DNA from: Burkholderiales bacterium
GTDB lineage: Bacteria; Pseudomonadota; Gammaproteobacteria; Burkholderiales; Ga0077523
Length of the DNA: 64,000 bases
Assembly: GCA_022843925.1 (NCBI GenBank)
Contig: JALHMS010000008.1
Coordinates: 1-64,000 of the forward strand
Direction of reading: 5' to 3'
Position numbers and translations under genes: made by a program. Below the pieces are notes generated by a model that worked only from the letters and a program-made list of their open reading frames with translations, was not told the origin of the DNA and did no database searches. Positions 26,545 through 35,584 of this stretch are shown here, in pieces. The stretch's first letter is position 1. Each line of letters begins with the position of its first letter.

Positions 26545-28422
26545 GGCTGGCGACGAGGCGGCGGGTGGCTGGGTCTGTCCCGACTGCGCCGCGCGGACGT
26601 ACGGGTGTGTCGCACCCAGGCGGCTCGTCATCCGTGCGATCACCGACGGAACGACGCCGGCCGCTGCCGCGCTGCCGTCGCGCTGGGCGATCGTCCGCTG
26701 GAACAGCACGACGGCGAAGCCGGTCTCGGCTTCGAGTGCGGTGTCCCAGCCGTCCGGTTCCTCGGCATCCGCCGGCGACCCATGGGTTCGCCAAAGCTCC
26801 AGGATGCGCTCCGCGGTGCGTCGAAGGCCGATCAGATTGTCGCGATCGAGCTGGGCCATCCCGAGGCGGACCAGCGGTCGTGCTGCCAGCGGATGCAACG
26901 CGCCATGCACCCGTGCGATCCCCTCCACATGTTCCTCGAGGACGGCAATCGCTTCATGCTCGCGACCGGTGAGGCGGAACTGGCGGACCAGCGCCCCGAT
27001 GAGCAGTGCGCGCGTGTCGTCGGGCAGCGCTTCGTTCCCGATGGAGACGAGCTCCCGGGCGCGCTGGATCTGGATCTCGCGCTCGGTGAATCCGGGCTGG
27101 TCGCGAGCGATGCCGGGGGCGCGACCGAGCAGACCACCCAGTGCCGACGCCAGGGCGACCGACGTGTCCCCCTGGGATGCCTCGACCGCGGTGATCCACG
27201 CGCCGTAGAGTTCGTCCTCCTCCAGCGAGGGCTCGGTGACCGTCGCCAGCGCCGGGAGTGCCTCCGAGAGGATCCTCACCGACTCGGCCGTGGCGCTCGC
27301 GGAGAACGCGGCGGCGAGCTCCGCGGCGCGCCGGCAAGTGGACGACAGCACATGGATGCGGTGCCGTTCGGCCGGCGGCAGCGAGGTGACGTCGATCGGG
27401 GGTCGGGTCTTGCCCGCAGCCTCCGCCACCGCGCGGCAGGCGGTCAGCTGCGCCCGGGCCATGGGCAGCGCCGCGACGGCGCCGCGCGGGTAGAGCGCAT
27501 CCACATGCATCCGGTTCAGCATCTGCCATGCTGCGAGGAAGAGCCGGATGCGCGTCGTCTCGATGTCGCGCCCGGGCGGCAGCGTGTCGAAATCCATGAC
27601 CGCGAGCCGACCGTGGAAGGGAAACAGCAGTTCGCATCGACCGGCGCCATCGCATGCCTGGTGGAGCGCGGAGCGTTCCACGCCGGCAACGCCGGGGAAT
27701 GTCTGCTCGAACCAGCCGGAAGGGGCGTGGCAGCGGTACATCGCCGCCGGCGACGCCATACCCACCATCGGCAGCGGCGGCGAGGACGCATCACCGTCGC
27801 AGTCCCATCCGCGGAACGTGCGCTTGCCGTCGCTCGTGTCGATCTTCGTCCAGAAGCCATGAAGGACCTGGATCGCGGTGCCATCGGCCGATCGTCGGGT
27901 CGATCCGGGCGGGGGGCGGACGCCGCGGACGATGTCGTGCCGCTCACCGTCGGTGTCATCGCGCAGCAGCCGCACCCGCGCATGACCGATCCGGCAGGCG
28001 CCTGCGGCCGCGGGATGCGATTCGCAGAGCGTGCCCATCGATTCCGGCGGAACGGCTTCCCCGTCCGGGACCATCACGTCGAACGCGACTTCTGCGGGCG
28101 TGTCGCCGGCCAGTGCGATCCGGCGCGGCGCGGAGCCACGGGCCCATCGCGCGTCCCAGTCGGTCGGTGCTGCCCGCATCCGCAGCGCGGGTGCCGGGCG
28201 CGCACCCTCCCGGCCCGGCCACGTGAACGCGAAGCTCTCGTGCGGCACATCGATGGTCCGGGTGATCTCGGAGGAGGTCGCGCCGGTGCCCGGATTCCAC
28301 GGGCTCAGGGGAAGGCTGCCCTCCATCCATCGGAGTGCCACCAGCGGGCCGATGACGATCGCGCCGATGGTGCCGGCGATCGCGACACCGAAGATGATCC
28401 AGCGGGCGGTTCTCGCTCTCAC
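26518..28422 (-). CDS. Membrane-anchored hypothetical protein with TPR-like C-terminus
   Basis: The 634-residue protein has one N-terminal membrane anchor (WIIFGVAIAGTIGAIVIGPLVAL) and a large periplasmic part. I do not recognise the family. Residues about 45-300 look beta-rich. From about 400 onward helical repeats resemble tetratricopeptides (AIAVLEEHVEGIARVHGALHPLAARPLVRLGMAQ, the kinesin-light-chain-like pattern). The C-terminal PAASSPAAGQPAGAR tail is low in complexity. It starts 28 bases after the peptidase E stop, so it is probably co-transcribed with that gene. Confidence 0.6.
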   Translation of the reverse strand: MRARTARWIIFGVAIAGTIGAIVIGPLVALRWMEGSLPLSPWNPGTGATSSEITRTIDVPHESFAFTWPGREGARPAPALRMRAAPTDWDARWARGSAPRRIALAGDTPAEVAFDVMVPDGEAVPPESMGTLCESHPAAAGACRIGHARVRLLRDDTDGERHDIVRGVRPPPGSTRRSADGTAIQVLHGFWTKIDTSDGKRTFRGWDCDGDASSPPLPMVGMASPAAMYRCHAPSGWFEQTFPGVAGVERSALHQACDGAGRCELLFPFHGRLAVMDFDTLPPGRDIETTRIRLFLAAWQMLNRMHVDALYPRGAVAALPMARAQLTACRAVAEAAGKTRPPIDVTSLPPAERHRIHVLSSTCRRAAELAAAFSASATAESVRILSEALPALATVTEPSLEEDELYGAWITAVEASQGDTSVALASALGGLLGRAPGIARDQPGFTEREIQIQRARELVSIGNEALPDDTRALLIGALVRQFRLTGREHEAIAVLEEHVEGIARVHGALHPLAARPLVRLGMAQLDRDNLIGLRRTAERILELWRTHGSPADAEEPDGWDTALEAETGFAVVLFQRTIAQRDGSAAAAGVVPSVIARMTSRLGATHPYVRAAQSGQTQPPAASSPAAGQPAGAR

Positions 28423-28449
28423 GGGGCTAGGCGGGCGACACGATACGGT

Positions 28450-29154
28450 TCAGACAAGCCGGACTGGTTCCAAGGCCTGTTCTTCGACACCGATGGGTGT
28501 GCGTCGAACGGACCACGCCATCGACTTCGGCCGATTGGCCACGGCCTGATGGAAGGCGCCGTCCACGAAGTGCAAGCCGACGCCGTCGTCGGCGGCGTGG
28601 CCGTCGGGTACCTCACCCGCACCGACCATCGCCTGGAATGTGGGCCGCCTCTCGGTTTCGCTGTCGTAGTGCGGGCAGTTGCTGCCGCTCAGGAATCCGA
28701 GGCATGGCAGCGCCGTCAGGGGGCCGGCGATGGAATCGGTGATGCCTTGCGCGAACCAGCAGATCGAGCCCGCGCTCGATCCGCCCATCGGCGTCCCGTT
28801 GTCGTAGGCCTTTCGGAGGATGACGTCCAGTCCCCAGTCGCGCCAGATCGCGAGCATCGACCGCGTGTTGCCGCCGCCCACGGCGATGGCGTCGTGGTCC
28901 ATCACGAACGATTCGAGATCCTGGGGCGTGCGTTTGAAGAAGGGCAGGACGGACGGGCGGCAGCCGAGCCGCGTGAACGCCTGGAAGAAGCGCAGCTGGT
29001 AGGGCTCGTGGTCGCCGCTCGCCGTGGGCACGAACAGGATGCGCGGCGACTCCAGACCCGTGAGATCCCGGAAGTAGCGTTCGAGATGGAGATTGTTATC
29101 GGGGTCGGCGAGAAAGCCGCCGCCCATGGCGAGGATGTGTCGCGATCGGGCCAT
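28450..29154 (-). CDS. pepE: Peptidase E (S51 alpha-aspartyl dipeptidase family)
   Basis: The 234-residue enzyme belongs to the S51 family that cleaves Asp-X dipeptides, with a glutamine-amidotransferase-like fold. It shows AMGGGFL at the N-terminus, ILFVPTASGD, AIAVGGGNTRSMLAIW and the nucleophile elbow GGSSAGSICWF with the catalytic Ser. LHFVDGAFHQAVANR in the last third corresponds to the segment with the catalytic His in the family. The length fits. It is transcribed toward a TPR-like membrane protein. Confidence 0.85.
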   Translation of the reverse strand: MARSRHILAMGGGFLADPDNNLHLERYFRDLTGLESPRILFVPTASGDHEPYQLRFFQAFTRLGCRPSVLPFFKRTPQDLESFVMDHDAIAVGGGNTRSMLAIWRDWGLDVILRKAYDNGTPMGGSSAGSICWFAQGITDSIAGPLTALPCLGFLSGSNCPHYDSETERRPTFQAMVGAGEVPDGHAADDGVGLHFVDGAFHQAVANRPKSMAWSVRRTPIGVEEQALEPVRLV

Positions 29155-29188
29155 GACGAATCCGCGGAGGTTGGGGTGCGCGATTCTA

Positions 29189-29240
29189 AGGGAGACTCTG
29201 ATCTGGTCGTGCGACCGTGCGATGGGATCGGAGTCTCCCT
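29189..29240 (-). terminator. Hairpin terminator at the end of the ACP phosphodiesterase gene
   Basis: Two 15-base arms, AGGGAGACTCTGATC and GATCGGAGTCTCCCT, pair with one G-T mismatch across a 22-base loop. The right arm reaches into the stop codon of acpH, which lies just upstream on the minus strand. It also sits in the upstream region of pepE. Confidence 0.6.
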
Positions 29241-29829
29241 AAGCCGCTGCCCGGGCGATGCCCCGGGCGAGATCGCGGAGGTCCGGGAAGAACGCATCGA
29301 ACGCGGCTCCGAACGCATCGGCGTGCACGGCGAGTTCCTCGTGCGCCCCCGCCAGAACGATCGCGTGCGGCGCGCGCCGGCTCATGCGGTCCAGGGTGAT
29401 CGCGATGCCTTCGAGCGTCGCGTATCCGGCGAGCCAGTCCTGGGCGACGAGATGGGGCACCAGCCGGCCGAAGCGATCGGGCAGCGGCACGGATGGGCGA
29501 GAAAGCGACGCGTAGACGTCGTCGGCGAAGATGCGCAGCGGCGCCGGATGCCATGCCGTCCATCGCGCGGCGAGGAAATGATCGAAGAAGATGTCGACGA
29601 GGATCCCCGCGTAGCGTCGGCGGGCGGGCGAGACGAGCCCCCTGGCTTCGCGCACCACCGGATGGGCATCGGTGAACGTGTCGACGGTGCGATGCAGCCG
29701 GATCGCGGACTGCACTTCACCGCGGTAACCGCTCGCCTCGAGCGGCCCTTTCACGAAGTCGCCCAGCAGGCTGCCCAGCCAGGCGTCCGGGATGGGCGGC
29801 GAGAGGTACAGGTGCGCGAGGAAGTTCAC
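29239..29829 (-). CDS. acpH: Acyl carrier protein phosphodiesterase
   Basis: AcpH removes the 4'-phosphopantetheine arm from acyl carrier protein. The 196-residue protein starts VNFLAHLYLSPP, the family's near-invariant N-terminus. It carries the metal-binding HD-like residues in GSLLGDFVKGPL, IRLHRTVDTFTDAHPVV and GILVDIFFDHFLA. I chose the GTG at 29829 over the TTG at 29847 because it matches the family start and GAGG lies eight bases upstream. It follows the M20 hydrolase gene closely, so it may share its transcript. Confidence 0.9.
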   Translation of the reverse strand: MNFLAHLYLSPPIPDAWLGSLLGDFVKGPLEASGYRGEVQSAIRLHRTVDTFTDAHPVVREARGLVSPARRRYAGILVDIFFDHFLAARWTAWHPAPLRIFADDVYASLSRPSVPLPDRFGRLVPHLVAQDWLAGYATLEGIAITLDRMSRRAPHAIVLAGAHEELAVHADAFGAAFDAFFPDLRDLARGIARAAA

Positions 29830-29854
29830 CGCGGGCGCCTCGCGCAACGGGGCC

Positions 29855-31153
29855 TCACGGGGCGCCCATGTAGTCCGCAGTGAGATGCAGGAGGGTGCGC
29901 ACGCCGAGCTTGAGCGCGCTCTCGTCGATCGAGAATCGCGGGGAGTGGTTGTAGGCGACCTTCGCGACGTCCTGGCCCGCGGGCGTGCCGCCCAGGAAGA
30001 GGAAGAGCCCGGGCGCCCGCTGCGCGAAGAACGAGAAATCCTCCGCGCCCATGAGGCGGTCGCGCAGCTGCACGTTGTCGGCGCCGGCCACGCGATGCAG
30101 GGTGGGAAGCATGCGGCTCGTGAGTGCAGGGTCGTTGATCGTCACCGCGTAAGGCTTCTCGATCGTCACCTCCGCCGTGGCACCCGAGGCCTCGGCGATG
30201 TTCTCGGCGGTGCGCCTCACGCGCGCATGGATGTCGTCGCGCAGGGCTTCGTCGAACGTGCGGATGGTGCCGACCATGGTGACCTGGTCGGGGATGATGT
30301 TGAAGCGGATGCCGCCATCGATGCCGCCGATCGTCACGACCGCGGGTTCCTTCGCGATGTTCACCTGGCGGCTCACGATGGTCTGGAGGCCGAGCACGAT
30401 CTGCGAGGCGACGACGATGGGATCCACGCCGCCCCAGGGCGCCGACCCGTGGGTCTGGCGACCCTTCACCACGATCTTCAGCACGTCGGCCGCCGCGAGC
30501 GCCGCGCCGGGCCGGTAGCCGATCTGGCCGACGTTCAGCATCGAGCCGATGTGCAGGCCGAACACGACCTCCGGCACCGGGGCGTCGAACGCGCCTTCCG
30601 CCAGCATGAGCGTGGCACCGCCGGCCTCGCCGGGAGGAGGACCTTCCTCTGCCGGCTGGAAGATCAGTTTCACGGTGCCGGGCAGGCGCTCCTTCACCTT
30701 CGCGAATGCCTCGGCCGCACCCATAAGCATCGCGACGTGGGTGTCGTGACCGCAGGCGTGCATCACGCCGGTCTCCTTGCCGCCGTAGGTGGTCCGCACT
30801 TTCGACGCGAACGGGAGGTCGACCTCCTCGGTGACCGGAAGGGCGTCCATGTCGGCGCGCAGTGCGACGACCGGGCCCGGCCTGCCGCCGCGAAGCACCG
30901 CGACGACGCCCGTGACGCCGACGCCGGTACGCACCTCGTAGCCGAGCCGTTTCAGATGGTCGGCGACGAGGGCCGCCGTGCGCACTTCGCGATTGCCGAG
31001 TTCGGGATTCGCGTGGATGTCGCGGCGCCATTCGATGACGCGCGGTTCGATCTGATCCGCCAGACGGTCGAGATCGGTGCGCAGATCGGCGGCATGACCG
31101 ACCGCACCGGTGCCGGCGAGGAGGAGGGCGAGGGCGAGGTGGGCGGGTTTCAT
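29855..31153 (-). CDS. Exported M20 family amidohydrolase/carboxypeptidase
   Basis: The 432-residue zinc hydrolase has a signal peptide (MKPAHLALALLLAGTGAVGHA) and M20D features: ALRADMDALPV, HACGHDTHVAMLMGAA with metal ligands, IFQPAEEGPP with the catalytic Glu pair, and GAEDFSFFA. M20D enzymes hydrolyse N-acyl amino acids, hippurate or indole-acetyl conjugates; the substrate here is unknown. A periplasmic location is unusual for the family but is indicated by the signal sequence. The ATG at 31153 begins that signal; the 20-codon extension in the track is rejected. The 253 bases upstream contain no gene I can support. Confidence 0.88.
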   Translation of the reverse strand: MKPAHLALALLLAGTGAVGHAADLRTDLDRLADQIEPRVIEWRRDIHANPELGNREVRTAALVADHLKRLGYEVRTGVGVTGVVAVLRGGRPGPVVALRADMDALPVTEEVDLPFASKVRTTYGGKETGVMHACGHDTHVAMLMGAAEAFAKVKERLPGTVKLIFQPAEEGPPPGEAGGATLMLAEGAFDAPVPEVVFGLHIGSMLNVGQIGYRPGAALAAADVLKIVVKGRQTHGSAPWGGVDPIVVASQIVLGLQTIVSRQVNIAKEPAVVTIGGIDGGIRFNIIPDQVTMVGTIRTFDEALRDDIHARVRRTAENIAEASGATAEVTIEKPYAVTINDPALTSRMLPTLHRVAGADNVQLRDRLMGAEDFSFFAQRAPGLFLFLGGTPAGQDVAKVAYNHSPRFSIDESALKLGVRTLLHLTADYMGAP

Positions 31154-31406
31154 GATGCGTCCGGCGGAGGGGAGGTGAGCGGCGAGTCTCGGCCACTGGA
31201 CGGAACGCGTCAATGCGAGCCGACGGCGCGCACGCTTCCTCCGCTCCGTCCCGAGGAGAGCCGGGTCGGCGAGATCGAAGGGCGTGACCGCCGTGGCACC
31301 CGGCTGCGGATGTGATGGGTCGGACTCGGACCGGATGTCCGGCTGCCGGTGAGGATGTCGTGCGCGTCGAACGTCGTGCGGCGCGATGCAGCCGGGGTTC
31401 CTCGCG

Positions 31407-31715
31407 TCACTCGACCGGCAGACCCTCGGCCACCCACCCGTCCGTGCCGCCGGCGACGTTCACCACGTGCTGCAGGCCATCCATGTGCAATTTCTGAAGC
31501 GCGATCAGCGACCGTGCGCCGGACTTGCAGACGAGATGGATGGGTCTGGCGAGATCGAAGCTGCCGAGCGCGGTGCGGGACAGGCGTTCGAGGGGGATGT
31601 TCACGGCGCCGGGGACATGGCCCCTGGCGAACTCTGCGGGAGATCGGACGTCCACGAGCTGCACGTCGCCGTGCTGCTGGAGTCGATGGAGCGCGCTGGC
31701 GTGTACGGAGAGCAT
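31407..31715 (-). CDS. Single-domain rhodanese (thiosulfate sulfurtransferase-like)
   Basis: The 102-residue protein is one rhodanese domain. It has VQLVDVRSPAEFARGHVPGAVNIPL at the N-terminal half, the active-site loop VCKSGARS with the sulfur-accepting Cys, and GGTDGWVAEGLPVE at the end. It probably carries sulfane sulfur in the cytoplasm. It has the size of GlpE/PspE-type proteins but no signal peptide. It is transcribed away from the unknown gene at 31875. Confidence 0.9.
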   Translation of the reverse strand: MLSVHASALHRLQQHGDVQLVDVRSPAEFARGHVPGAVNIPLERLSRTALGSFDLARPIHLVCKSGARSLIALQKLHMDGLQHVVNVAGGTDGWVAEGLPVE

Positions 31716-31797
31716 GGTGATGGCTCCAAGAAAGGGGGCGGCTACGAAGATGCGCCCGACTCTGCCCGTAACGGCACGTTGCCTTCTGTGACACAGG

Positions 31798-31826
31798 TTC
31801 CTGACGACGCCGCGAGCCCCGATAAT
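31798..31826 (+). promoter_or_regulatory. Possible sigma-70 promoter of the hypothetical gene at 31875
   Basis: TTCCTG and GATAAT are separated by 17 bases, about 50 bases before the ATG. The -10 is good and the -35 weak. Confidence 0.35.
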
Positions 31827-31874
31827 CCGGCGTCCGCCTCGCGGTCACCCTCCCCCCACTGCTTCAGGTCTTCC

Positions 31875-32948
31875 ATGCCCCGACTCCCCGACCCCCGGAC
31901 GCCTGCCTCTCCCGCGGCGCCCCATGAACTCGCCGCCCGCATCGACGCGGTGCTCACGGCCTCCGCCGCCGGGGATGGCGGGCGCGCGGAGGCCGGGCTT
32001 GCCCGTTTGCTGCGGCGGGCCTTCGAGCGTGGGGAGGACGCCGGCGTCGGCACGATGACGGACGTGCTGGGTGGCGCTGCCGCCCGCATGCTCGATCGCG
32101 CGCTCGACGCCGCGATCCACGGTGCGGACGATGGGGGGCTGATCGCCCGCGTGTTCCTGATCCCCTTGGTGTTCGTCACGGCGGGGCGGGCTCCCGCGGA
32201 GGTGCAAGGTGCCCTGCCGGACGTCGCGGCCATTGCAGGGCTCATGCGGCGCGCCGGTGCCCTCGGAGCCGTGGAGAACTTCGGACTCGGCAATGCCCTC
32301 GGGTCGCTCGAGGCCGCGCGCGCGGTGCCGCCGCAGCAGCTTTTCGGGCTCGCCCGTCAGTGGGGGGCGGACGGCGGCGCTTCGCTGCTGGCGCCGGCGC
32401 CCATCGCCGTGACCGACGCGGAGGAGCGCGCGCACCTGCGATTCCTCGCGGGTGCTTCGCTCACGGCCGCCGATGCGCCGACCTTTCTGGAGACGGCGGG
32501 AACGGTCGGGCGATGGGGGATTGCCGTCTCGGGGGCGATACACGACCAGCTGGCGGTGGAAGGTCTTTCCTTGCTGGCGTTGCCGCGGGCCCCGATGCCT
32601 TGGTTCAGGGCCCTGACGGAAGGGGCGTTCCTGCGCGAGGAGGTCACCTTCAATCTGTTCGTGACGGGCGCACTGCGAAGGATTCGTGCGGAAACCGGCG
32701 AGCCCGATGTGGTGGTGTCCGCACGAGACGACGGTACGGTCCGCGTGGACATGTCGTCACCCTTCGACCCGCAAATCCGGCATGCGCATCGCTGGCCCCT
32801 GCAGGCCGCCGATGATCTGGCCCGGGTGGAGGCAAGCATCCTCGACCTGTTGCGCGATTGCCGGGTCGAGCGTGTCGAGGTGCAGGAGGCCGTGTTGCCT
32901 GCGGAAGACATGCCCGCTCCGGGCATCGGCGGTCTTCTGCGGCACTGA
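31875..32948 (+). CDS. Hypothetical protein (cytoplasmic, helix-rich)
   Basis: The 357-residue protein is not recognised. It has no signal peptide. The N-terminal half is Ala/Leu-rich and helical, with DVLGGAAARMLDRALDAAIHG and LIARVFLIPLVFVTAGRAPAEV. The C-terminal third has strands such as PDVVVSARDDGTVRVDMSSPFDP followed by a helix VEASILDLLRDCRVERVEVQEAVLP. The ATG at 31875 lies 163 codons inside the track ORF; earlier sequence is antisense to the rhodanese gene. A 11-bp tandem repeat AGATACCGGGG follows immediately at the stop. No neighbour suggests a function. Confidence 0.6.
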   Translation: MPRLPDPRTPASPAAPHELAARIDAVLTASAAGDGGRAEAGLARLLRRAFERGEDAGVGTMTDVLGGAAARMLDRALDAAIHGADDGGLIARVFLIPLVFVTAGRAPAEVQGALPDVAAIAGLMRRAGALGAVENFGLGNALGSLEAARAVPPQQLFGLARQWGADGGASLLAPAPIAVTDAEERAHLRFLAGASLTAADAPTFLETAGTVGRWGIAVSGAIHDQLAVEGLSLLALPRAPMPWFRALTEGAFLREEVTFNLFVTGALRRIRAETGEPDVVVSARDDGTVRVDMSSPFDPQIRHAHRWPLQAADDLARVEASILDLLRDCRVERVEVQEAVLPAEDMPAPGIGGLLRH

Positions 32949-33010
32949 GATACCGGGGAGATACCGGGGTCCGGTCGTCCGCTCGATCGACGGAACCCCG
33001 TTCTCGAACG

Positions 33011-33745
33011 TCAGCGGGTGTCCGAGGCCCGTGTCCGCTTGCGTCGTGCAGCCCAGCCCAGCAGCCCGAGCCCCGCGAGGGTGAGCGCCCAGGTACCGGG
33101 TTCCGGGATCGGCGCGTAGAGGGTCACCACTTCGGTCGGGCTGAGCCCGCGGTCGAAGATGCGGATCGATGTCACGACGCCGGACGTCTGCTCGCCGGGG
33201 AACACGTTGTCGTCGCGGAAGAACACCATGCGCGCACCGGACGTCGAGAAGACGCCGTTTCCCGCCCCGTCGACGATGCTGAATTGCGCAGTCCCGTTCG
33301 CATAGCCGGTCAGCGTATTCGTGCTGGCGATCCGGGTGAGCAGGATCGTCACGGGGTCGCCGGCGGAAATCACGCTGGCAGTGCCGAAGTTGATCGGTGG
33401 AAAGCTGAGTCGCCCCGCGAAGCTGTAGAGCCCCGTATCGGAGGCGCCATTCTTGAAGTCGAGGATGCGGCGGTACTCCGACACTTGATCGAGCCGCGCG
33501 GTGATCTCCACCGAGTAGTCGGCCCCGTTGGAAAGCGCGCCATCGAGGATGAGCCCCTGCCCCGCCGCAAAGGTGTAGCTGCCGTCCCCGAGCGTTCCCC
33601 CGAGCGACTGGAGGGCTGGGCCGCCGAGGGTGTCGGCGAGCGAGTTGTCGAACCGGTATTCGTGAACCGGAGCCGCGGGTGCTGCCTGGGCGGCGTCCAT
33701 CGCGCCGAGGCAGATCAGGGCCCCGGCCAGCATCAAGGTGCGCAT
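33011..33745 (-). CDS. PEP-CTERM protein with LamG-like domain
   Basis: The 244-residue exported protein has a signal peptide (MLAGALICLGAMDAAQA) and a jelly-roll region of the LamG/concanavalin type starting HEYRFDNSLADTLGG, with SNGADYSVEITARLDQ and VVTSIRIFDRGLSPTEV. It ends in PIPEPGTWALTLAGLGLLGWAARRKR, a complete PEP-CTERM anchor. LamG-like modules often bind carbohydrates or other surface ligands. It would be cut by an exosortase encoded elsewhere. GAGG lies nine bases before the ATG. Confidence 0.85.
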   Translation of the reverse strand: MRTLMLAGALICLGAMDAAQAAPAAPVHEYRFDNSLADTLGGPALQSLGGTLGDGSYTFAAGQGLILDGALSNGADYSVEITARLDQVSEYRRILDFKNGASDTGLYSFAGRLSFPPINFGTASVISAGDPVTILLTRIASTNTLTGYANGTAQFSIVDGAGNGVFSTSGARMVFFRDDNVFPGEQTSGVVTSIRIFDRGLSPTEVVTLYAPIPEPGTWALTLAGLGLLGWAARRKRTRASDTR

Positions 33746-33782
33746 TTTTTCTTGCCTCGAACGTGGGTACTGGGAGGTCCAG

Positions 33783-33797
33783 GCAATGCACTTGGCA
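33783..33797 (-). promoter_or_regulatory. Possible sigma-54-type promoter of the second PEP-CTERM gene
   Basis: On the minus strand TGCCAAG, four bases and TTGC are spaced as in sigma-54 promoters. The -12 element is perfect but the -24 GG is GC. It lies about 38 bases upstream of the ATG, a realistic distance. Confidence 0.35.
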
Positions 33798-33961
33798 TGC
33801 CCGGACTGGAGCAGTCACCATCGGCCCGCTGAAAAAACATGTCAAGTGAATGAAAAAGACCGTGCGACGGCGCCGTCATGCGCCGGGGTGGCGAGAGCAG
33901 GAGATTGCAACGGCATGACGGACAGCGGCGATTCCCGACCGGGCATGCGCCCGAGTGCTGT

Positions 33962-33989
33962 CGGGCGGCCCCGGGAGGTGGGCCGCCCG
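33962..33989 (-). terminator. Hairpin terminator of the DUF4139 gene
   Basis: A perfect 10-bp stem CGGGCGGCCC / GGGCCGCCCG with an 8-base loop sits five bases beyond the stop codon of the minus-strand DUF4139 gene. No T-run follows. Confidence 0.6.
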
Positions 33990-33993
33990 GCGG

Positions 33994-35493
33994 CTACCAG
34001 CTGTAGCGGACGGTGTACTTCACGACGGCTTCCTGGTCGGGGCCGACCGTCACGGGGATGTGGATGGTCCGGGCGTCCTGCTTCTCGTGGGTGTGCGAGG
34101 CGGCGGTGATGCGCCAGTTCGTCCAGCGATACAGGTTCTCCTTGACCAGCACCTTCACCGGGACATCCTTGCGGTTGCGCAGGCGGATCTCGATGTCCTC
34201 GCTCATCGTCTTGCGGCCCGTGTCGATCCGAAAGTCGGTCTGGCGTCGCTCCCCGACCACATCGAATGCCGAACCCAGCTGGAGGCGCAGCGTCTCGTTG
34301 CGTGGCGTGTGGTCGATGCGGTCCTCTCCGATGAACTCGAGCGACCCGTCGGCAGGATCCCGCTTGCTCACGCGGACCCGGCCGGCCGGCAGCGGAACAC
34401 CCATTCCGTTCTCACGGTCGTTGCGGAACGACAGGTACACGTCCACCTTCCGGTTGCCGGTGCCGCCGAACCCGCGATCGGTGTACGGCTCGCCACCCAG
34501 TCCGTAATCGCGCGCGCCCTGATAGACGAGCGTGCGCTCGCATCCGACCCCGGCCGCGGCAGGGAACAGCTCGATCTGCTTCGTCGAACGGTCGGGCAGC
34601 GACGTCGGACGGCCAAGGGTGTACAGGTGGTATTCGAAGAACTGCTTCTCCTCGAAGCCCGCGGGGGCGTCCATCGCCGCCTCGGCGGCACGCATCGCCA
34701 TCACCTTTGCGCGGACGGGCGATGCGGGGGGCGCACGGTGGACGTCCCCCGCGATCAGTTTCAGGCGCGCATCCGGATAGCCGGCGCCCGACTGGTTGAC
34801 GATGCTGACCCACGCGCCGACGTCCAGGCGGCACTCGTTGCCCGGCAACTCGGTGTACGTGAGGTTGTAGTCGGTCCACCAGGTGATCCCCGCGGTCTGG
34901 TACGAGACGCGCGACACGTGGCTGCCGGGCTTCTGCGTCAACACGTCCCAGACGAGCGTGGGACGCGTGATCAGCCCACCCGGCAATCCCGGCAGGGTCA
35001 CCGATGCCTGGTGCGACAGCGTCCGGACCGTCCCGTCGTCCTGTTGCAGGACGATCCCGCCCTGGGTGGAGAGAAGGCGGCCGCCGAAGCGCTCGGTGCC
35101 GTCGCCGCGCACCTGCTCGACCGTGATGTCGCGGTCGATGAACTTCTCCAGCAGGCGTTCCGTCGAGACGAGGTCGAACTGGAAGTTCTGTTCGACGACG
35201 CGGGTACCTGCGGGATCCGTCAGCGAGCTGAACGTGACCGTGGTCGGATCGATCAACCCCGCGACGTCGGTGAAGCGGATCTCGCTGCGCCCGGGCGCCA
35301 GATCGATGGCCCGCTCGTGCCGCACCACCGCGTAGCCGGGGACCTGGCCTCCGCCGCCCAGACGGTACTGGTCGGGTGACAGCGCGCCGGCCGGGGCTCC
35401 GCTGTAGATCGTGAGTGCGTTGGCGACGGGGTCCGCGGCACTGGCGGGGATGGCGAGTGCGGCGAGGGCGATGGCGGTGAGGCGGGCGTGCAT
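33994..35493 (-). CDS. Exported DUF4139 domain protein
   Basis: The 499-residue protein has a signal peptide (MHARLTAIALAALAIPASA). Its beta-rich body includes AIDLAPGRSEIRFTDVAGLIDPTTV, VSYQTAGITWWTDYNLTY and the C-terminal RNRKDVPVKVLVKENLYRWTNW. These fit the DUF4139 mucoidy-inhibitor-like family of unknown role, found in the periplasm or on the surface. There is no membrane segment besides the signal. It is downstream of an alpha/beta hydrolase gene on the same strand with a 91-base gap. Confidence 0.82.
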   Translation of the reverse strand: MHARLTAIALAALAIPASAADPVANALTIYSGAPAGALSPDQYRLGGGGQVPGYAVVRHERAIDLAPGRSEIRFTDVAGLIDPTTVTFSSLTDPAGTRVVEQNFQFDLVSTERLLEKFIDRDITVEQVRGDGTERFGGRLLSTQGGIVLQQDDGTVRTLSHQASVTLPGLPGGLITRPTLVWDVLTQKPGSHVSRVSYQTAGITWWTDYNLTYTELPGNECRLDVGAWVSIVNQSGAGYPDARLKLIAGDVHRAPPASPVRAKVMAMRAAEAAMDAPAGFEEKQFFEYHLYTLGRPTSLPDRSTKQIELFPAAAGVGCERTLVYQGARDYGLGGEPYTDRGFGGTGNRKVDVYLSFRNDRENGMGVPLPAGRVRVSKRDPADGSLEFIGEDRIDHTPRNETLRLQLGSAFDVVGERRQTDFRIDTGRKTMSEDIEIRLRNRKDVPVKVLVKENLYRWTNWRITAASHTHEKQDARTIHIPVTVGPDQEAVVKYTVRYSW

Positions 35494-35584
35494 GCGGACT
35501 CCTTCCGAAGTTTGACGGGATGTCCCCCGCGAGCAGACGCAGGGGTCACCCGGGCTTCAACGATCCGCCGAGCCCTACGGGGTT

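Noticed and set aside
26347-29883. 1178-residue ORF on the plus strand
   Set aside because: It lies opposite the TPR-protein, pepE and acpH genes, has shadow composition and crosses two terminators.
31154-31406. Small ORF between the M20 and rhodanese genes
   Set aside because: The track frames here are Arg-rich, lack ribosome binding sites and show no conserved motif.
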